From DATLNF01 sp046590575 (GTDB lineage: Bacteria > Actinomycetota > Actinomycetes > BP-191): a stretch of DNA of 37,644 nt. This document shows positions 33,519 to 37,644 of this stretch, one piece after another (within the stretch, counting starts at the first letter, position 1; each line of letters starts with the position of its first letter). The stretch is from contig JBKJUS010000153.1 in assembly GCA_046590575.1 (NCBI GenBank), positions 1-37,644 of the forward strand, read 5' to 3'. The notes beneath the pieces were generated by a model. The model did no database searches, was not told the DNA's origin, and was given only the letters and a program-made list of their open reading frames with translations. Both the position numbers and the translations under genes were made by a program.

Positions 33519-35546
33519 GTGGCCATCGACGTGCACGAAGAGCTCGACGCCGAGCGGCGGCACCTGGTGGCCAGTCGGACGGCGCTCGTCGCGATGCGCG
33601 AACGCGCCGCGCAGATCGGTGACGTCGCGGTCGACGCCTTCGCCAGCGAGGCGCTGGGCAAGGCCCGGGCCCGCCGGCTACGGCAGCTGGTCGACGACCC
33701 CTCAACGCCGCTGTTCTTCGGCCGTCTCGATCACGAGAGCCCAGCACACGACGGATCCGGCGAGGTCTTCCACATCGGTCGCCGCCACGTCGTCGACCCC
33801 CGCGGTGAGCCGATGGTCGTCGACTGGCGGGCACCGATCTCGCTCCCGTTCTACCGCGCGACGGCGCGCGAGCCGATGGGCATTGAGCTGCGCCGACGGT
33901 TCGGCTTCCAGGCCGGGCTCATCACCAGCTTCGAGGACGAACCACTCACGGCGGGTGTCGCACTCGGCCTCGACAGCCGGCTGCTCGCCGAGGAGATCGA
34001 GCGGCCGCGTGTCGGGCCGATGCGCGACATCGTCGCCACAATCCAGCCGGACCAGGACGAGCTGGTCCGAGCCGACCTCGGCGAGACGCTGTGCATCCAG
34101 GGCGCGCCAGGCACCGGCAAGACGGCGGTCGGTCTGCACCGCGCGGCGTACCTGCTTTACACATTCCGCGACCGGCTCCGTCGCGGCGGAGTGCTGGTCG
34201 TCGGGCCCAACCGAGCGTTCCTCTCCTACATCGGCGATGTGCTCCCCGCTCTCGGCGAGGTGGACGTCACGCAGACCACCGTCGACGAGCTGCCGACCGG
34301 TGTCGTCGTACGCGCGGAGGATCCCACCCCGGTCGCCATCCTCAAGGGCGACGCACGACTGGCCCGGGTCGTCCGCAAAGCGCTCTACGCCGGCGTACGG
34401 CGACCCACCACGCCGCTTGTGCTGACCGTCGGCGGTCGGCGGCGGCGCATCGAACCCGAGCCGATCCGCGCGCTGATCCGTGACCTGCTGCACACCGACG
34501 TGCGCTACGCGACCGCGCGCGAGCGGCTGCGCGCACACATCGCCGAGCTAGTGCGTCGCGAGATCGAGACGGAGGGCGCAGCGCCGAGCGATGACGCAGC
34601 GCGGCGGATCGCGTCGTCGCCGGAGATGCGCCGCTACGTCGACGAGCACTGGCCGCCGGCGGATGCGGCCGGGCTGGTCCTGCGGCTCTGGACCGACCCC
34701 GAGCTCCGTCGCCACGCCGCCGACGGGGTGCTCGACGACGACGAGCAGGCGTCGCTGCAGTGGGCCAGTAAGCCCCGTAGCGCACGGTCAGCGCGATGGA
34801 CCAGCGCCGACGCCTTCGTCATCGACGAAGTGGCCGACCTCATCGACCGGGAGCGACCCTACGGTCACGTGATCCTCGACGAGGCGCAGGACCTCTCCCC
34901 CATGCAGTGCCGCGCGGTGGGTCGCCGGTGTCAGACCGGCTCGGCCACCGTGCTCGGCGACGTCGCGCAAGGCACGACCCCGTGGGCGACGGCCAGCTGG
35001 CAGCAGACGCTCGAGCACCTCGGCAAGCCGAATGGGCGGGTCACTCCGCTGACCAAGGGCTACCGCGTGCCGCAGGAAGTGCTGGACCTCGCCAACCGGC
35101 TGCTTCCGCACATCGCCACCGACGTCTCACCCGCCACGTCAGTCCGCCGCGGCGTGGGCTCCCTGCGGCTGCGCCCCTCCGGCGACACAGCAGCCGATAC
35201 AGCCGACGTCGTACGTCGACTGCTCACCGACGACGAGGGCTCGATCGGCGTCATCGCGGTCGAGGGTGCGCTGGAGTCACTTCGCGCGAAGCTCGACGCT
35301 GCCGACGTCACAACGGCCACGCTGGGTGCGGACGACGAGGCCATCGAGTCCCGGGTCGAGTTGGTCGCAGCGCGCCTCGCCAAGGGGCTGGAGTTCGACC
35401 ACGTGGTCGTGGTCGAACCGGCCGACATCGTCGCGGCCGAGGAACGCGGCCTGCGCCGGCTCTACGTCGTGCTGACCCGAGCGGTCTCGTCTCTCACCGT
35501 CGTCCACGCTCGTCCACTACCCGATGAGCTTCAGTCGCTCGGCTGA
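33519..35546 (+). CDS. HelD/UvrD-like superfamily 1 helicase (RNA polymerase recycling type)
   Basis: The 675-residue product has an N-terminal coiled-coil-like helix pair (about 1-60, starting IDVHEELDAERRHLVASRTA) and the conserved VFHIGRRHV...VDWRAPISLPFY segment of HelD proteins (83-112). Superfamily 1 motifs follow: Q motif IQPDQDELV, Walker A GAPGTGKT (195-202), Walker B VILDEAQDLSPMQ (451-463), a TKGYRVPQEV motif and a late KGLEFDHVVVVEP segment. HelD proteins release stalled RNA polymerase, and the actinobacterial HelR subgroup protects against rifampicin. I found no rifampicin-associated promoter element upstream, so resistance is not implied. The GTG start has no ribosome site and may be leaderless. 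Confidence 0.9.
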   Translation: MAIDVHEELDAERRHLVASRTALVAMRERAAQIGDVAVDAFASEALGKARARRLRQLVDDPSTPLFFGRLDHESPAHDGSGEVFHIGRRHVVDPRGEPMVVDWRAPISLPFYRATAREPMGIELRRRFGFQAGLITSFEDEPLTAGVALGLDSRLLAEEIERPRVGPMRDIVATIQPDQDELVRADLGETLCIQGAPGTGKTAVGLHRAAYLLYTFRDRLRRGGVLVVGPNRAFLSYIGDVLPALGEVDVTQTTVDELPTGVVVRAEDPTPVAILKGDARLARVVRKALYAGVRRPTTPLVLTVGGRRRRIEPEPIRALIRDLLHTDVRYATARERLRAHIAELVRREIETEGAAPSDDAARRIASSPEMRRYVDEHWPPADAAGLVLRLWTDPELRRHAADGVLDDDEQASLQWASKPRSARSARWTSADAFVIDEVADLIDRERPYGHVILDEAQDLSPMQCRAVGRRCQTGSATVLGDVAQGTTPWATASWQQTLEHLGKPNGRVTPLTKGYRVPQEVLDLANRLLPHIATDVSPATSVRRGVGSLRLRPSGDTAADTADVVRRLLTDDEGSIGVIAVEGALESLRAKLDAADVTTATLGADDEAIESRVELVAARLAKGLEFDHVVVVEPADIVAAEERGLRRLYVVLTRAVSSLTVVHARPLPDELQSLG

Positions 35547-35569
35547 ACGGGAGGCCGGTGGGTCTGCGA

Positions 35570-36019
35570 CTAGAAGCTGGTGGGGCTGTTGTCGGCGGGC
35601 GGGCGAGGGCGGGTCTGGAAGCGCAGCGTCCAGTCCTCATGGGTCTCCCCGTCGATGTGCAGCCGCCACTCGTAGCGCTGGCCGGGCGCCAGCGGCACGG
35701 CGTTGACGTTGACCGCCATGGGAAAGGGGATCGGCGTGCCCGCGGCCTGGCCGGCCGGCCGGCCGACCTCGAACGACGTCGACAGCTGGATGGTCTGCGG
35801 GCCATCTGGCCCGTCGAGCTCGACGAGGTCGCCGTCGGCTCCGAGCAATGACAGCGAGAGCTCGTGCGCAGTGTTGGCCTGATCCCATGGCACCTCGACG
35901 ATGATGCCGAGGCCCATCGTCACCGGGTCGGGCCCGGTGAAGGTCCAGCCGCCGCCCATCACGTCGAGCTTGCCCTCGGCGACCCGGGCGAAGTCGCCGA
36001 GCAACAGGGTGGTCCGCAT
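35570..36019 (-). CDS. DUF6941 family protein
   Basis: This is a small soluble protein of 149 residues with no signal peptide or membrane segment. It starts LLLGDFARVAEGKLDVMGGGWTF, typical of the DUF6941 family, and contains a beta-rich core with VEVPWDQANTAHELSLSLLG and QRYEWRLHIDGETHEDW near its end. Function is unknown. It lies 15 nt after the CDF transporter gene on the same strand and probably shares its transcript. It is convergent with the helicase gene, with 23 nt between stops. Confidence 0.82.
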   Translation of the reverse strand: MRTTLLLGDFARVAEGKLDVMGGGWTFTGPDPVTMGLGIIVEVPWDQANTAHELSLSLLGADGDLVELDGPDGPQTIQLSTSFEVGRPAGQAAGTPIPFPMAVNVNAVPLAPGQRYEWRLHIDGETHEDWTLRFQTRPRPPADNSPTSF

Positions 36020-36034
36020 GATGATGGCTCGCTC

Positions 36035-36943
36035 TCAGGAGTGGTAGATGTCGGGCTCGAGGTAGATGACGCGGGCCGCCGGCACGGCCGCGCGGATACG
36101 TGACTCGGTGGCGTCAATGACCGTCGCGACGTCAGCCGCGGACGCTGCTGCGAGCTCGAGCTTGGCCGCCACCAACAGCTCGTCCGGACCGAGGTAGAGC
36201 GTCTTGATGTGAATGAGCCGGCGGACGGCGGCCACGTCCTCGATCGCCTGCCGGATCAGCGCGGCGTCGGCGGCAGAGGCGCCCTCCCCGATCAGCAGGC
36301 TGCGCATCTCGACGGCCAGCACCACCGAGATCGCGCCAAGCAGGACGCCGATCGACAGCGTGCCGAGCGCATCCCACATCGGGTCGCCGGTGATCAGCGA
36401 CAGGCCGACTCCGGCGAGCGCGAGGATGAGGCCGAGCAGCGCGCCGGCGTCCTCGAGCAGGACGACCGGGAGCTCCGGGGACTTTGCATGCCGGATGAAC
36501 GACACCCAGCCCTCGTCCTTGCGCACGTGATTGGCCTCGACGATCGCCGTGCGGAACGAGTAGGTCTCCAAGACGATGGCAAAGAGGAGGATGCCGATCG
36601 CCACCGGCACCGACTCGATCTCATGCGGGTTGCGCAACTTCGCTGTGCCCTCATAAAGCGCGAAGAGCGATCCGAGCGCGAAGAGCACGACCGCGACGAC
36701 GAAGGCCCAGAAGAACCGGGCCCGGCCGTAGCCGAAGGGATGGTCGTCGTCTGCCTTGCGGGTGGCCTGGCGCTGACCGAGCAGCAGCAGGCCCTGGTTG
36801 CCGGCGTCCGCGACGGAGTGGATCGACTCCGCGAGCATCGAGCTCGAGCGAGTGATGAGGAAGCCGACGAACTTGGCCACCGCGATGCCGGCGTTGGCGA
36901 GAAGCGCCGCGACGATCGCCTTCTTGCCGCCGCTGGCGCTCAT
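36035..36943 (-). CDS. Cation diffusion facilitator family transporter
   Basis: This is a 302-residue CDF-type metal/proton antiporter with about six transmembrane helices (for example near 11-31, 78-97 and 113-128) and a cytosolic C-terminal domain (about 225-302). The first metal site is seen as AESIHSVAD with H42 and D46. The second helix site reads LLEDAGALLG (E164, D165) in place of the usual HxxxD, as in SLC30A9-like members. HPFGYGRARFFWAF lies in the loop after TM2. Substrate is probably Zn2+ or a similar divalent cation. Its ATG overlaps the isomerase stop (ATGA), so it is coupled to the SIS gene upstream. Confidence 0.9.
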   Translation of the reverse strand: MSASGGKKAIVAALLANAGIAVAKFVGFLITRSSSMLAESIHSVADAGNQGLLLLGQRQATRKADDDHPFGYGRARFFWAFVVAVVLFALGSLFALYEGTAKLRNPHEIESVPVAIGILLFAIVLETYSFRTAIVEANHVRKDEGWVSFIRHAKSPELPVVLLEDAGALLGLILALAGVGLSLITGDPMWDALGTLSIGVLLGAISVVLAVEMRSLLIGEGASAADAALIRQAIEDVAAVRRLIHIKTLYLGPDELLVAAKLELAAASAADVATVIDATESRIRAAVPAARVIYLEPDIYHS

Positions 36944-37644
36944 CGGCCGGACCGGGTGTGCAGCCCATCGACGGCGCCGGCCCTTGCCGGGTCGAGTCCG
37001 CGGGCGATCGCGGCATAGGCGCAGACGAAGTCGATCGGCGCGACCAGCGACGCCAGCTGCGAGAGGGCGGACGTGCCCTCGACGTGCAGCTCGTGCACGG
37101 GCACCCCGCGCTCGACGGCCAGCTCCCGCACAGCCGCGACCCGGCCCGCGACGGGCTGCGCCTCGTCGTCGTGTCGCAGTAGCACGACGGCGAACTGCTC
37201 GGCTGCCGCGGGATCGTCGAGGAGGGCGACCTGGTCATCTGCTGGTTCGTGGAGGGCTGCCTGCAGGGCGGGGATCGCGGCTCGCGCGGCGAGCTGCCGC
37301 GCCCCGCGATGAGCCACCACGGCAGAGAGGGGGGAGGTGGCCCAGAGCAGCGGCACCCGGTCGGCGATGGCCAGTGCCAGCTCCTTGGCCGGGTTGAGAA
37401 AGCTCTCCTTGGACGGACGGCAGCGCTCAGTCCACACGTCGAGCACATCGGCCGCGTCGGTCAGGTCTGCAGCAGACACCCGGACGACCCCGAGACCGTG
37501 GGCGAGCACCAGAAGCGGGGCCAACACCGCCCACATTCCGGGCCTCGCCCCGCGTCCGACGGTCACGGGGAAAATGAGGCCCCGACCGGACTGGACCAGC
37601 TCGAGCAGGGGCGAGCCGGCAGCCGCAATGCCGACCACTGGGAC
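36940..37644 (-). CDS. SIS-domain sugar-phosphate isomerase, PGI/PMI type (5' end off the right edge)
   Basis: Only the last 234 codons are in the window; the frame is open to the edge, so the N-terminal part is missing. The segment resembles the C-terminal half of bifunctional phosphoglucose/phosphomannose isomerase-like proteins. VPLLWATSPLSAVVAHRGAR carries the SIS-type loop, FLNPAKELALAIADR precedes it, and the terminal domain has FAVVLLRHDDEAQ and SALSQLASLVAPIDFVCAYA, matching the family's C-terminal module. In actinobacteria such genes sit beside manA/GDP-mannose genes and may supply mannose phosphates. The stop overlaps the CDF start (ATGA). Confidence 0.82.
   Translation of the reverse strand, partial: VPVVGIAAAGSPLLELVQSGRGLIFPVTVGRGARPGMWAVLAPLLVLAHGLGVVRVSAADLTDAADVLDVWTERCRPSKESFLNPAKELALAIADRVPLLWATSPLSAVVAHRGARQLAARAAIPALQAALHEPADDQVALLDDPAAAEQFAVVLLRHDDEAQPVAGRVAAVRELAVERGVPVHELHVEGTSALSQLASLVAPIDFVCAYAAIARGLDPARAGAVDGLHTRSGR

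Overview
The window is high-GC DNA (estimated by eye near 70 %) with GTG starts, leaderless-looking starts and many 4-nt stop/start overlaps. The gene set (MtrAB-LpqB, long-form HPF, PucR, RDD proteins, a HelD-type helicase) points to an actinobacterium outside the mycolic-acid genera. From memory, the order secA / response regulator / hpf / comF / lpqB / mtrB / mtrA, then DUF4129 / DUF4350 / MoxR / DUF58, then SpoIIM / RDD / ahcY and a CDF transporter plus SIS isomerase, follows the backbone of Streptomyces-type chromosomes. The genus cannot be fixed from this sequence. I see no tRNA, rRNA, CRISPR array or insertion sequence.

Layout. 1-7448 (minus strand): the mtrA-mtrB-lpqB envelope-stress operon, comF, then hpf coupled to an orphan NarL-type response regulator, and the first 295 codons of secA. 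7612-12884 (plus strand): a coupled membrane module of a GPDPase-type membrane protein, DUF4129, DUF4350, a MoxR AAA+ ATPase and a DUF58 protein. 12910-25244 (minus strand): a class A penicillin-binding protein and, upstream of it, eight tightly spaced genes in the order LivK-like lipoprotein, LivH, a LivM-LivG fusion, LivF with a basic repeat tail, a PucR regulator, an acyl-CoA synthetase, a family-VIII-type serine hydrolase and an LPXTG-anchored lipase. This block separates DUF58 from SpoIIM/RDD, which I would expect to be neighbours, so it looks like an accessory island. 25369-27452: divergent SpoIIM and RDD membrane proteins. 27459-31440 (minus strand): a short-form S-adenosylhomocysteine hydrolase, a hypothetical protein and a secreted LVIVD-repeat protein carrying a PA-like domain. 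31499-35546 (plus strand): a small MerR regulator divergent from ahcY, a hotdog thioesterase, a DegV protein and a HelD-like helicase. 35570-37644 (minus strand): DUF6941, a CDF transporter and the C-terminal part of a SIS sugar-phosphate isomerase, cut by the right edge.

The most interesting unit is the eight-gene operon. It combines a putative wall-anchored lipase, a second hydrolase, a complete branched-chain-type ABC importer, a CoA ligase and its own PucR regulator. I infer that it releases, imports and CoA-activates an ester- or acyl-containing nutrient. The substrate cannot be read from sequence. Second is the ahcY/MerR divergent region, where TGTCAA/TTGACA boxes alternate at an exact 12-bp step up to the MerR start codon. 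This suggests an autoregulated MerR switch controlling the methyl cycle.
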